Shown here: positions 1 through 6,476 of the stretch, one piece after another
Position numbering within the stretch: the first letter of the stretch is position 1
Layout of the letters: every line of letters starts with the position of its first letter
From: 2-02-FULL-46-13 sp036517235
GTDB taxonomy: Bacteria > Patescibacteriota > Minisyncoccia > Phycocordibacterales > DSPV01
Reading direction: 5' to 3'
DNA: 6,858 nt
Assembly (NCBI GenBank): GCA_036517235.1
Contig: DATDXL010000007.1
Span: 1 to 6,858, forward strand
The notes under the pieces: generated by a model
Seen by the model: only the letters and a program-made list of their open reading frames with translations
The model's database searches: none
Told to the model about the DNA's origin: nothing
Translations under genes and position numbers: made by a program

Positions 1-51
1 TCAAAAATTGTGTAAAGCAGGAAAACTGCTTTTCCTGCGGACAATTTTTGA
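1..51. repeat. Two-tier perfect hairpin
   Basis: An outer 11-bp arm (1-11, TCAAAAATTGT) pairs perfectly with 41-51. Inside it, a 9-bp arm (17-25, GCAGGAAAA) pairs perfectly with 30-38 around a CTGC loop. The two stems are separated by an asymmetric internal loop (12-16 against 39-40). There is no T-run directly after either arm, so it is not a textbook intrinsic terminator. It touches the left edge and may extend beyond it. It could be a processed RNA structure, a gene-end hairpin or part of a dispersed repeat. Confidence 0.7.
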
Positions 52-103
52 AGACGGAAGTATGTTTTTCTTAGTAAAAAAATAGCTGAGTTCGGGGCTG
101 GAA

Positions 104-129
104 ATTTCATTTTCGACGGAAAATGAAAT
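104..129. repeat. 11-bp perfect hairpin with GACG loop
   Basis: ATTTCATTTTC (104-114) pairs without mismatch with 119-129 around the four-base loop GACG. No T-tract follows, so a terminator role is not supported. It lies in the same gene-free spacer as the hairpins at 1-51 and 212-239. Confidence 0.65.
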
Positions 130-211
130 ATTGTGGCTCAAATAGATTACGCATGCGAAGCGCTCCTTTGCCACGGCACGAGGACGGGCTGTCCGATTTT
201 CCAGCGACCTG

Positions 212-239
212 AATTTCTTGAGCGAAGCGATTAGAAATT
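212..239. repeat. 7-bp inverted repeat with 14-base loop
   Basis: AATTTCT (212-218) pairs with AGAAATT (233-239). The loop contains GAGCGAAGCG, which resembles the GAGCGAGCG-type motif near the hairpins at the right end of the window when read on one strand. It is weaker than the two hairpins to its left. Confidence 0.4.
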
Positions 240-401
240 GGAAGTACTCCTGTGGTGCAGGAACAAATGGTTCCAATCCCATCCCATTTAGGTGAACTAA
301 TTATACACTTTGCTCGAATTTTTTTGGAGAAAAAGAAATGAAGCACCCCGCCACAAGCAATCTGGGGCTAATGAGGCGGAGTGCGTTTGCATTGCGCGCC
401 T

Positions 402-426
402 CGCATTTCTCCTTTGGAGAAATGCG
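402..426. repeat. 11-bp perfect hairpin, TTT loop
   Basis: CGCATTTCTCC (402-412) pairs perfectly with 416-426 around TTT, giving a CCTTTGG apex. It lies inside the terminal-inverted-repeat element. An alternative fold is possible: GCCTCGC (398-404) can pair with GCGAGGC (453-459), enclosing both internal hairpins. Confidence 0.65.
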
Positions 427-431
427 TTCAC

Positions 432-459
432 GCCTGCCCGCCTTTGGCGGGCGCGAGGC
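432..459. repeat. GC-rich hairpin, TTT loop
   Basis: GCCCGCC (436-442) pairs with GGCGGGC (446-452) around TTT, and GCCT (432-435) extends the stem to AGGC (456-459) across a three-base bulge. It shares the CCTTTGG apex of the hairpin 6 bases to its left, so the element contains two tandem hairpins of one design. No T-run follows. Confidence 0.65.
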
Positions 460-589
460 ACGCTAGGGTTTCTTCTCAAAAAAAGTTCGTGCAAAGTGTA
501 TAATTAGTTCAAACGTAGAAAAAAGTGCTTCAAGAGATATTCAAAATGGATGTCTCGGGCATTTCCCAAAAGGCATCTGTACTAAAAGA

Positions 590-603
590 AAGAACCTGTT
601 CTT
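590..603. promoter_or_regulatory. Palindrome overlapping the purC -35 box
   Basis: AAGAAC-CT-GTTCTT is a perfect 6+6 inverted repeat whose right arm shares two bases with the -35 hexamer. A second palindrome, TGATA-CA-TATCA (617-628), overlaps the -10. Both are placed where a dimeric repressor would block the polymerase. No known regulator is recognised, and short palindromes arise by chance in AT-rich spacers. Confidence 0.3.
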
Positions 604-629
604 GACAACCCATGATTGATACATATCAT
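602..629 (+). promoter_or_regulatory. Sigma70-type promoter of purC
   Basis: A perfect TTGACA (-35, 602-607) is separated by 16 bp from TATCAT (-10, 624-629; five of six consensus bases). The expected start of transcription is near 636, giving a leader of about 35 nt before purC. The leader can form a weak 6-bp hairpin (639-644 with 649-654). Confidence 0.7.
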
Positions 630-670
630 CAGAGATGGTTTGTTCCTAAACAAAGAAAATAACTTCCGTT

Positions 671-1573
671 ATGAAAGACATGGAAAACCCCGTCCTGACA
701 ATCGAACTACCCGGCATTAAAAAACTCCGCAGCGGCAAGGTCCGCGAACTCTTCGACCTTGGTGAAAGTTTTTTGATGGTCGCTACCGACCGTATCTCCG
801 CGTTCGATGTCATCATGCCGAACGGCATCCCGCGCAAAGGCGAAGTCCTGACGCAACTCTCTCACTTCTGGTTCAAAGCATATAGCAACTTCGTGCCAAA
901 CCATATCCTTCTTGGCGCAAACGATCTCTTACCCAAACTACTCCAACCCTACGCAAACCAGCTCGCCCGACGCACCATGATTGTGAAAAAGGCCAAGCCG
1001 CTTTCGGTCGAGTGCATTGTGCGGGGCTACGTGGTCGGTTCGGGCTGGAAAGATTATCAGAAGACCGGCGCAATTTGTGGTATCAAGTTACCCAGGGGCT
1101 TGCAGGAAGCCTCCGAACTTGATGACCCTATTTTCACGCCATCCACCAAGGCCGAAAAGGGACATGACGAGAACATTTCCTTCGAGCAAGCCTGTGGAAT
1201 CGTCGGCCAGGACATTGCCGAAGAAGCGCGCGATTTAAGCCTGAAAATATACACTGCTGCCCGCGCTTTTGCCCGCAAACGCGGTATCATCATCGCCGAC
1301 ACGAAATTCGAGTTCGGGCTCTTCGACGGGAAGTTAATCTTGATTGATGAAGTGCTCACACCCGACTCGTCGCGCTTCTGGCCTGCCGATCAATACGCGC
1401 CCGGCAAAAGCCAGCCAAGCTTCGACAAACAATTCGTCCGCGACTACCTGGAGACACTCGACTGGAACAAGACCCCACCCGGCCCACTCTTACCTGATGA
1501 TGTGGTCACGCAGACTACCACCAGATATCTAGAAGCGTACGAGAGACTGACGGGGGTTCCTCTCCCAACTTGA
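671..1573 (+). CDS. purC: Phosphoribosylaminoimidazole-succinocarboxamide (SAICAR) synthase
   Basis: This cytoplasmic enzyme of de novo purine synthesis joins CAIR and L-aspartate with ATP to make SAICAR. At 300 residues it belongs to the longer form of the family; the short bacterial form has about 240. Visible family motifs are GKVRELFDLG (22-31) in the ATP-binding part, ATDRISAFDV (38-47), VECIVRGYVVGSGW (113-126), IADTKFEFG (208-216, a family signature) and LIDEVLTPDSSRFWP (224-238). Nothing looks missing or broken. ATG 671 is chosen because it follows the promoter at 602-629; ATG 680 is also possible, and neither has a strong Shine-Dalgarno sequence (only A-rich sequence upstream). No other purine gene is in the window, so it appears to be a single-gene transcript ending at the hairpin at 1598-1627. 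Purine synthesis is patchy in reduced CPR-type genomes, so lateral gain or a salvage-linked role are both possible, although its base composition is close to its neighbours. Confidence 0.95.
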   Translation: MKDMENPVLTIELPGIKKLRSGKVRELFDLGESFLMVATDRISAFDVIMPNGIPRKGEVLTQLSHFWFKAYSNFVPNHILLGANDLLPKLLQPYANQLARRTMIVKKAKPLSVECIVRGYVVGSGWKDYQKTGAICGIKLPRGLQEASELDDPIFTPSTKAEKGHDENISFEQACGIVGQDIAEEARDLSLKIYTAARAFARKRGIIIADTKFEFGLFDGKLILIDEVLTPDSSRFWPADQYAPGKSQPSFDKQFVRDYLETLDWNKTPPGPLLPDDVVTQTTTRYLEAYERLTGVPLPT

Positions 1574-1590
1574 CCCGGCTTAACCTGAGT

Positions 1591-1639
1591 CAAAAACAAA
1601 CGCCCTCAAGAGTGATTCAGGGCGTTTTCTCTTTTTCTA
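1591..1639. terminator. Bidirectional intrinsic terminator between purC and murF
   Basis: AAACGCCCT (1598-1606) pairs perfectly with 1619-1627 around a 12-base loop. On plus the stem runs into a T-rich tract (1625-1638, TTTTCTCTTTTTCT), ending purC 25 nt after its stop. On minus, the complement of 1591-1600 gives TTTGTTTTTG, so it can also end the dcw transcript about 90 nt after the murF stop. One stem with U-tracts on both sides suits convergent genes. Confidence 0.85.
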
Positions 1640-1717
1640 ATTTCAAACTTGAATTTAAAGAGGCACTAGAATCACACTCACACTTTGATGCTAAAGTCCT
1701 GTCGTTTCATCCACTCT

Positions 1718-3028
1718 CTATCGCACCTCCCACTCCTCCTCCTGCCTCACAAGTAAACTCTCTTTTTCTTCAGGATGCGCCATGATCTCTTCCACCGCCC
1801 GCTCCATGCGCGCACCTTGAGAACCTTTTACTAAAATGACATCCCCTTCCGAGATTAGACGCTCCAGTGCCTTGCCAACTGTACGAGCATCATCAAATTG
1901 CATGACCTGATCAGCCGAAAAACCAGCGCCGAGAGCATCATCCGCAGTGTCGCGCGACCGTACGCCAACCGTAAAAAGTATATCCGTGCGACCGAACGCG
2001 TACACTCCGATAGCTCTGTGTTCCTGAATAGAAAAACGCCCGAGCTCGAGCATATCCCCCAGTACCGCCACCTTTCTTCCTTTCACATTAAGAGACTTCA
2101 GGGCATCAAGCGCCTCACGGACAGCAACCGGCGATGAATTATACGTATCATCTATGATGGTCGTATGTTTGACCCCTTCAATGAGTCTCATCCTGCCGGG
2201 AGGACTTTTGTAGGCGCTCACGGTGGTCGCTACTTCGTGAAGCGTAAGCCCGCAAGAGATTCCTACCGCACATGCGCCGAGCACAGCATAGATACCCTGC
2301 CTCCCCACAAAACCTTTGAGTAGAACGTCAGCGCTCTCCTCCCCGTGACGAACAGAAAAAGCCATACCGCTCGGGTGTCGGGCGCCACGTTGCCCTTCAT
2401 AGGTGACCTTCATCTTTGAACCAAAAACCTCCGCCTTGCGAGAAAACCCAAATGTGGTTATGGTACCCGCGTTACGGGCGATTTTCGCAAGAGCGATAAC
2501 GTCCTCATCATCTGCCGAGAGAACGAGAGTTCCTCCTTCCTTTAATCCTCGCACTAGCTCAGCTTTTTCATGTATAACAGCTTCAGGCGACCCGAAAAAC
2601 TCGACGTGCACAGGAATAGACGCCAGACGGGTCACAATGACAACATCGGGCTTGAGCCAACTGGCAATCTTTTTTATATCACCTGGGCGGTCGGCACCCA
2701 CTTCAAGAATAAGCTGCTCGGGGTAGGATCTCTGGAGGACGATCAATACTACTCCAGCGATGATGTTCTTCAACCATGCAAGCGGATTGGTCCAAGCATT
2801 GGGAACCCCTAGGATAGTGAGCGGCACACCCACCTCGCTATTAAAACTCTTTTGGCTCTTCCGCACGAATGCTTTTTCAGAAAGAACAGAGAAGATGGCA
2901 TCTTTAGTAGAAGTCTTTCCCACACTACCCGTAACCGCGACGACGCGCGGTTTGTATTTCCTAAGAATAAGTTTTGCCTCAGCGGTGATAATCCATACCA
3001 CCACCTCTTTTAAGATTCGCTTCATCAT
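1718..3028 (-). CDS. murF: MurF-type Mur ligase (UDP-MurNAc-tripeptide--D-Ala-D-Ala ligase), lacking the N-terminal domain
   Basis: This ATP-dependent cytoplasmic ligase adds D-Ala-D-Ala to UDP-MurNAc-tripeptide. The 436 residues show the ATP-binding loop TGSVGKTS (33-40), FNSEVGVPLTIL (62-73), EVGADRPGDI (109-118, MurF-like), H141 in VHVEFFGS, K155 (the likely carbamylated lysine), DDTYNSSP (293-300), VLGDMLELG (322-330) and VKGSQGARMER (400-410); the last three favour MurF over MurE, MurC or MurD. In typical MurF the ATP loop is at about residue 100, after a UDP-precursor-binding domain. Here only about 32 residues precede it, so that domain is absent; the short N-terminus (5-22) is hydrophobic/amphipathic and a second hydrophobic stretch lies at 86-98. 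The start ATG at 3028 has AGGT nine bases upstream, and the reading frame cannot be extended without running into ftsI. It lies 15 nt after ftsI and is the last gene of the operon. Substrate specificity is inferred from family motifs. Confidence 0.86.
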   Translation of the reverse strand: MMKRILKEVVVWIITAEAKLILRKYKPRVVAVTGSVGKTSTKDAIFSVLSEKAFVRKSQKSFNSEVGVPLTILGVPNAWTNPLAWLKNIIAGVVLIVLQRSYPEQLILEVGADRPGDIKKIASWLKPDVVIVTRLASIPVHVEFFGSPEAVIHEKAELVRGLKEGGTLVLSADDEDVIALAKIARNAGTITTFGFSRKAEVFGSKMKVTYEGQRGARHPSGMAFSVRHGEESADVLLKGFVGRQGIYAVLGACAVGISCGLTLHEVATTVSAYKSPPGRMRLIEGVKHTTIIDDTYNSSPVAVREALDALKSLNVKGRKVAVLGDMLELGRFSIQEHRAIGVYAFGRTDILFTVGVRSRDTADDALGAGFSADQVMQFDDARTVGKALERLISEGDVILVKGSQGARMERAVEEIMAHPEEKESLLVRQEEEWEVR

Positions 3029-3037
3029 GTAAACGTT

Positions 3038-3041
3038 ACCT
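3038..3041 (-). promoter_or_regulatory. Ribosome binding site of murF
   Basis: On minus, AGGT lies nine bases before the ATG at 3028-3026 and 12 before the second in-frame ATG. It is one of the few clear Shine-Dalgarno-like sites in the operon and supports the first ATG as the start. Confidence 0.45.
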
Positions 3042-3043
3042 AT

Positions 3044-4747
3044 TTATCGGTCCGGCGGAACGTTGTAGAAACTTATCAAAAACTTCGCCAAATCGACAAA
3101 CGGGTATGTCAGCGTCTCCGACGCGTATTGTGCGCCTTTCGGGTACACAATGAAAAGAAACACGAGAAAATCAGGATCATACGCAGGAAAATAACCGAAG
3201 AAAGAGTGTAAATATCTGTCATCATAGTACCCTCCTCCACCTTCCTTTGCAATCTGTGCCGTACCAGTCTTCGCGGCGATACTATAATTATCCATGCGGA
3301 CCGTACCGTTAAGGAGCGCCTTGTCATAGACTTCTATGAGCATGCGAGAGATCTCTTCGGATGTTTCCAGCTTGAGGACTCTGCGCCTGTCTTCAGGAGC
3401 TACGGAACGAATGACACCCGTTTGATAGCGTACCGACTTTATGAGGTGAGGTGTCACGAGCCATCCGCCATTGCCAAGCGCCGAGAGCGCCCTTGCGGTC
3501 TCGATCGGCGTCAACGCAATACCCTGTCCGAAAGAAGCGGTCGCATACTCGATGTTTCGGGGACTCGAGAGGTTATCAATGAGACCGTGAATCTCCCCCG
3601 GAAGATCAATGCCCGTCTCTTCACCAAAACCGTAGTCCCTCATGTATTCAGCGAATCTCTTGTTTCCCACTCTGCTTTCGACGAACGCCGCACCGGTGTT
3701 GAGCGACTGGTTCAACACCTCCTGCATGCTCACCACTCCTCTACCCTTACGGTCGAAATTCCATATTTGTCTTCCGTCCATTTGGAGCGTTCCTAGGTCG
3801 TTATAGGTCGTAGTGGCTGTAATGGCCCTCGTATCAAGCCCTATCGCCATGGTAAGAGGTTTTATGATTGAACCCATCTCGTACACGTTTTCCACTATCG
3901 GATTCGCGAAGACAAGAGGATTTGAGACTTTTGCAAATGAGTTCGGGTCAAAATTCGGTTCTACGGCGAGCGCGTAAATAGATCCGTCTTTCGGATTAAT
4001 CACGATGCCTCCGAGCGTATCCGGTTGCCATTTCTCACGTAGCGCAGTGAGCGTATGTTCAAGGGTGGTCTGTACGTTGGGCTCGATGGTCGAAATGATA
4101 TCTCCCTTGACCCCCGTGCTCGCCACATCTTTTGCGGCAGAGAATATCTCCGTGAAGAAATTCTTATATGGATTCCGTTTCTCCCGAGACAGCACATCAT
4201 CGTAATATCGTTCGAGCCCATATCTCCCGGAGTAATCATCCCCCGAATAGCCGATCAAGCCCAGCACGTTCGAGGCTAAGCTCCCCCCCGGGTAAAAACG
4301 CCACTTTTCTCGTGACACTGTCGTCCATGGCGCACTTAATGCTTTCAGCGCTGTGACAGCTTCATCGCTTAGACGGTGTGCAATCTCTTCGTACCTATCG
4401 GTCGACTTAGACGCGCGAACCAAAAAATCCTCCTTGTTCAAGGAAATCACCGAGGAAAGCAAGTCGTGTGCTTCCCGCGGATCTTTTATCGCTGAAGGGT
4501 TTATCGCCAGGAAATATCCTGATTTGAGCGATGCGGCGGCGACAAGTCCTCCCTCCTTACTCGAAAAGTATATGGTTCCTCGATCATAGACCGTTCCTGC
4601 GGAAGATGCGTACTGACGGTCTGCTTCGTCAAGGTAGGCCTCGTGATGCATCACCTGAAGGTAGTAGAGCCGAGATAAAAAAATGACTGTCACCAGAAAA
4701 AGCAGTATCCAGATAGCTCGAATTCTCCAAGCGAACCTAGAGCTCAT
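3044..4747 (-). CDS. ftsI: Class B penicillin-binding protein, septal transpeptidase (FtsI/PBP2B-like)
   Basis: This membrane-anchored D,D-transpeptidase cross-links septal peptidoglycan and normally works with FtsW and FtsL/FtsQ. From the ATG at 4747 it has 567 residues: a short cytoplasmic tail, one transmembrane anchor (about 9-28), an N-terminal non-catalytic PBP-dimer region (about 45-220) and a transpeptidase domain. All three active-site motifs are present: SIIK (S293, K296), SLN (348-350) and KTGTA (493-497). No PASTA repeats follow; the protein ends soon after the last motif. The usual RGxIxDRNG motif of the PBP-dimer region is altered (GTVYDRG, about 51-57). I choose ATG 4747, which overlaps the end of the ftsL-like gene by 11 nt, as in translational coupling. 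An upstream in-frame TTG at 4771 would add eight residues but has no Shine-Dalgarno sequence; ATG 4747 has none either. Its position between ftsL and murF supports septal ftsI over elongation PBP2. Confidence 0.92.
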   Translation of the reverse strand: MSSRFAWRIRAIWILLFLVTVIFLSRLYYLQVMHHEAYLDEADRQYASSAGTVYDRGTIYFSSKEGGLVAAASLKSGYFLAINPSAIKDPREAHDLLSSVISLNKEDFLVRASKSTDRYEEIAHRLSDEAVTALKALSAPWTTVSREKWRFYPGGSLASNVLGLIGYSGDDYSGRYGLERYYDDVLSREKRNPYKNFFTEIFSAAKDVASTGVKGDIISTIEPNVQTTLEHTLTALREKWQPDTLGGIVINPKDGSIYALAVEPNFDPNSFAKVSNPLVFANPIVENVYEMGSIIKPLTMAIGLDTRAITATTTYNDLGTLQMDGRQIWNFDRKGRGVVSMQEVLNQSLNTGAAFVESRVGNKRFAEYMRDYGFGEETGIDLPGEIHGLIDNLSSPRNIEYATASFGQGIALTPIETARALSALGNGGWLVTPHLIKSVRYQTGVIRSVAPEDRRRVLKLETSEEISRMLIEVYDKALLNGTVRMDNYSIAAKTGTAQIAKEGGGGYYDDRYLHSFFGYFPAYDPDFLVFLFIVYPKGAQYASETLTYPFVDLAKFLISFYNVPPDR

Positions 4748-5069
4748 CGCGTAACGACAATATCTGTCCAAGAGGCTGCCGTGAGATGAAATGCCGCTTC
4801 GTTACCTCCACAAAACCGAGAGTGCGAGCGCGCGAAAGCGTCATCTGATTCTGTAACGTCAGATACTCCGATTCCAGCGTATTAAGACGAGACGCAAGCT
4901 CCGAGCTCTCTGAGGTAAGAGCTGTCTTATGAAAAGCCTGAAGAATGGACTTCCCGACAAAATAAGAATACGAAAGTATAGAAAAGAGACACAGCCCGAT
5001 AAGCGACCAGACAACGGTCGCCCGAACGGTATCCGACATTATGATATTTTCAACTGTCCTTTTCATCAT
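4737..5069 (-). CDS. ftsL: FtsL-like septum protein (single-pass membrane, coiled coil)
   Basis: The protein has 110 residues: a short cytoplasmic N-terminus, one clear transmembrane helix (about 18-38) and an extracytoplasmic stretch with heptad-like leucines (about 52-80, SSELASRLNTLESEYLTLQ). This is the bitopic FtsL/DivIC plan. FtsL in other bacteria pairs with FtsB/DivIC and FtsQ/DivIB and activates FtsW-FtsI. Sequence identity alone is weak, as always for this family; the call rests on architecture, size and its slot between rsmH and ftsI, where ftsL normally sits. The start ATG at 5069 lies 12 nt after the rsmH stop with only a poor Shine-Dalgarno sequence (AGG, 11 nt upstream); Met11 (5039) is an alternative. 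Its 3' end overlaps ftsI by 11 nt. A DivIC/FtsB-type protein in this slot is the alternative. Confidence 0.7.
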   Translation of the reverse strand: MMKRTVENIIMSDTVRATVVWSLIGLCLFSILSYSYFVGKSILQAFHKTALTSESSELASRLNTLESEYLTLQNQMTLSRARTLGFVEVTKRHFISRQPLGQILSLRDEL

Positions 5070-5081
5070 GTAGTATCAAAC

Positions 5082-5996
5082 CTAGTTAGTAATATTCCCT
5101 CTGCTGTCTGTTTTTTGTATGATCCGCAATCTTGCGCTTCGCGCGCGGGGATTTTCTCTTGACTCTGCGTCTGATACGGTAAGAGGTTTCTTGGTTATGA
5201 GTTCTCCCTCGCCCTTTCCTGCCTGTTCTCTGAAATAATTTTTTACGATACGATCTTCACTGCTGTGAAATGATATGACTGCCATTCGTCCCTCTGGTAG
5301 AAGTGCGTGAAACCCTTTCTCTATCCCTTCCGAGAGAGCCCCGAGCTCATCGTTGACTGCCATGCGCAATGCCTGAAATGTCCTCGTGGCGAAATGGATG
5401 CGTCCGCGTTCGTACTGTTTGGGAAGCGCCTGTGAGAGTAGCTCCACGAGTTGTCCTGTCGTCTGGATAGGATGAAGCTTCCGCGTCTCGACAATAACCC
5501 GTGCGATGCGGCGAGAGTACCGCTCCTCACCGAACTCATAAATGATCCTCGCAATCTCCTGTTCATCAAAAGTGTTGAGGATGTCGCGTGCCGTAAGCAT
5601 TCCTGGTTTCGGCTCTCCGAAGGTCATGAGAAGGGGCTCATCCCTGAGGAAAGAAAACCCTCTGCCCGAATGCTCGAGATGCCCCGTGTTGAGTCCGAGA
5701 TCAAACAGAATCGCGTTCACCTTGGAGATCTTTTTCTCTCTGAGTACTTCGTCAAGATTTCTAAAGTTTGCTTCCGCGATGTCCGCTTTGCATCCCGCTC
5801 CTTCAAGAAGGGTCCTCGCCTCCGCAATACGTTCCGGATCAGCATCGATACCAATGCTGTGTACGTTTGAGCCAAATCTTTTACACACTTCAAGTGTGTG
5901 TCCTCCGCTCCCGATAGTGGCATCAAGGAAGACATCTCCCTCTTTGAGATTCAATCCCGCCAACGCTTCTTGTAAAAGAACACTGGTATGAGGCAT
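5082..5996 (-). CDS. rsmH: 16S rRNA (cytosine-1402-N4)-methyltransferase
   Basis: RsmH (MraW) methylates N4 of C1402 in the 16S rRNA decoding region using S-adenosylmethionine. The 304-residue length is normal. Visible motifs are LLQEAL (7-12), the SAM loop DATIGSGGHT (25-34), GIDADPE (49-55), DLG (99-101), GFSF (113-116), FGEERYSRRIARVI (155-168), ATRTFQALRMAVNDEL (203-218), ISFHSSEDRIVK (241-252) and NPRARSARLR (282-291). Two variations stand out: the usual DLGxSS segment reads DLGLNTGHLE, and the usual PLDMR segment reads PLLMTF. Surrounding catalytic motifs are intact, so an active enzyme is expected. The start ATG shares one base with the mraZ stop (TGATG, 5998-5994), which points to translational coupling. 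It is the standard second gene of the dcw cluster. Confidence 0.96.
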   Translation of the reverse strand: MPHTSVLLQEALAGLNLKEGDVFLDATIGSGGHTLEVCKRFGSNVHSIGIDADPERIAEARTLLEGAGCKADIAEANFRNLDEVLREKKISKVNAILFDLGLNTGHLEHSGRGFSFLRDEPLLMTFGEPKPGMLTARDILNTFDEQEIARIIYEFGEERYSRRIARVIVETRKLHPIQTTGQLVELLSQALPKQYERGRIHFATRTFQALRMAVNDELGALSEGIEKGFHALLPEGRMAVISFHSSEDRIVKNYFREQAGKGEGELITKKPLTVSDAESRENPRARSARLRIIQKTDSRGNITN

Positions 5997-6430
5997 CAGA
6001 GTACCCCGATCTGCCCTAGCTTCTCCGCGAGCGTATCCGCCCGCTTCTCGGTCACCGACTTATACTGCTTCCACTTCTTCTCGGACCAGATCTCAACTCG
6101 GTCTTGTACACCGATAACCGCGACCTTCTCGGAAAGCTTCGCGCCCGTCCGCAAGAATTCCGGCACGAGCACCCTTCCGATACGATCAATCTCGGCCTCC
6201 GTCGCCCCGCCGAACATGTAGCGATTGAAACCTCGAGAGTCGGCTTGGAGCATCGATGACTTGGAGAGTTGCTCTGCGATCTGTGCCCATTTCTTTACCG
6301 TGAATACAAAGAGACACCCGTCGAGTCCTGGTGTGAGGATCACTTTCTTCCCCATTTCCAGACGGAACTTCGACGGCAGCGAAAGACGATTCTTACTATC
6401 GATGCTATGAGTATATTCGCCGACGAACAT
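5996..6430 (-). CDS. mraZ: Transcriptional regulator MraZ
   Basis: MraZ is a DNA-binding protein with two AbrB/SpoVT-like swapped-hairpin halves that forms a ring-shaped oligomer and controls its own operon. From ATG 6430 it has 144 residues and begins MFVGEYTHSID, like nearly all family members. Each half carries the signature loop: DSKNR (11-15; usually DxKGR) and DRIGR (82-86). Other conserved parts are LTPGLDGCLFVF (32-43) and VIGVQDRVEIW (105-115). An in-frame GTG at 6454 would add eight residues. Neither start has a well-placed Shine-Dalgarno sequence; ATG 6430 is chosen by family alignment. An AAAGGT/ACCTTT inverted repeat (6431-6436 with 6453-6458) lies just upstream of the ATG. The promoter and six phased GTG repeats upstream fit autoregulation by this protein. 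It is the first gene of the operon. Confidence 0.95.
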   Translation of the reverse strand: MFVGEYTHSIDSKNRLSLPSKFRLEMGKKVILTPGLDGCLFVFTVKKWAQIAEQLSKSSMLQADSRGFNRYMFGGATEAEIDRIGRVLVPEFLRTGAKLSEKVAVIGVQDRVEIWSEKKWKQYKSVTEKRADTLAEKLGQIGVL

Positions 6431-6476
6431 AAAGGTATCAATTACGGTCAACACCTTTGTTGCCGTCGCTCGCTCG

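Larger units (their letters stand above)
293..511. repeat. 219-bp palindromic element with ~43-bp terminal inverted repeats (MITE-like)
   Basis: Positions 293-313 are a perfect 21-bp inverted copy of 491-511 (core GAACTAATTATACACTTTGC). The match continues inward with a few mismatches: 315-318 pair with 486-489, a T7 run (319-325) faces an A7 run (478-484), and 327-331 face 473-477. The arms are therefore about 40 bp. Between them lie two tandem hairpins with the same CCTTTGG apex. There is no room for a transposase. No target-site duplication is obvious at the ends. The layout fits a non-autonomous, MITE-like repeat; a large structured RNA or a dispersed intergenic palindrome are alternatives. 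Both arms carry TATAAT reading outward (499-504 on plus, 305-300 on minus). The structure is directly visible; its mobility is inferred. Confidence 0.65.
1..670. other. Gene-free, hairpin-rich intergenic region
   Basis: No reading frame here resembles a known protein or has a convincing ribosome binding site. The region is more AT-rich than the flanking genes and dense in perfect inverted repeats: three simple hairpins between 1 and 240, a large element with terminal inverted repeats at 293-511, and the promoter of purC near 602-629. A 93-codon minus-strand frame spans 1-282, but it is interrupted by the hairpins and has no Shine-Dalgarno sequence, so I do not call it a gene. The left edge is cut, so the gene upstream of this spacer is unknown. 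Confidence 0.7.

Noticed and set aside
1..282. 93-codon minus-strand frame ending at the left edge
   Set aside because: It has no Shine-Dalgarno sequence, no recognisable motif and runs through three perfect hairpins; composition looks like spacer. It could be a small unknown gene but I cannot support it.
297..507. Two 65-codon frames on opposite strands with similar C-termini (SKVYN and CKVYN)
   Set aside because: The similarity is produced by the terminal inverted repeats of the 293-511 element, not by related proteins.
293..511. CRISPR array or insertion sequence with transposase
   Set aside because: There are no regularly spaced direct repeats with unique spacers and no frame resembling a transposase; the unit is an inverted-repeat element only.
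1671..1690. AAAGTGTGAGTGTG on minus downstream of murF as a further MraZ site
   Set aside because: The GTG spacing is not 10 bp, it lies after the last gene, and there is no promoter nearby.
4748..4771. TTG start at 4771 for ftsI
   Set aside because: It adds eight residues without a Shine-Dalgarno sequence; the ATG at 4747 overlaps the ftsL-like gene in a manner typical of coupled genes.
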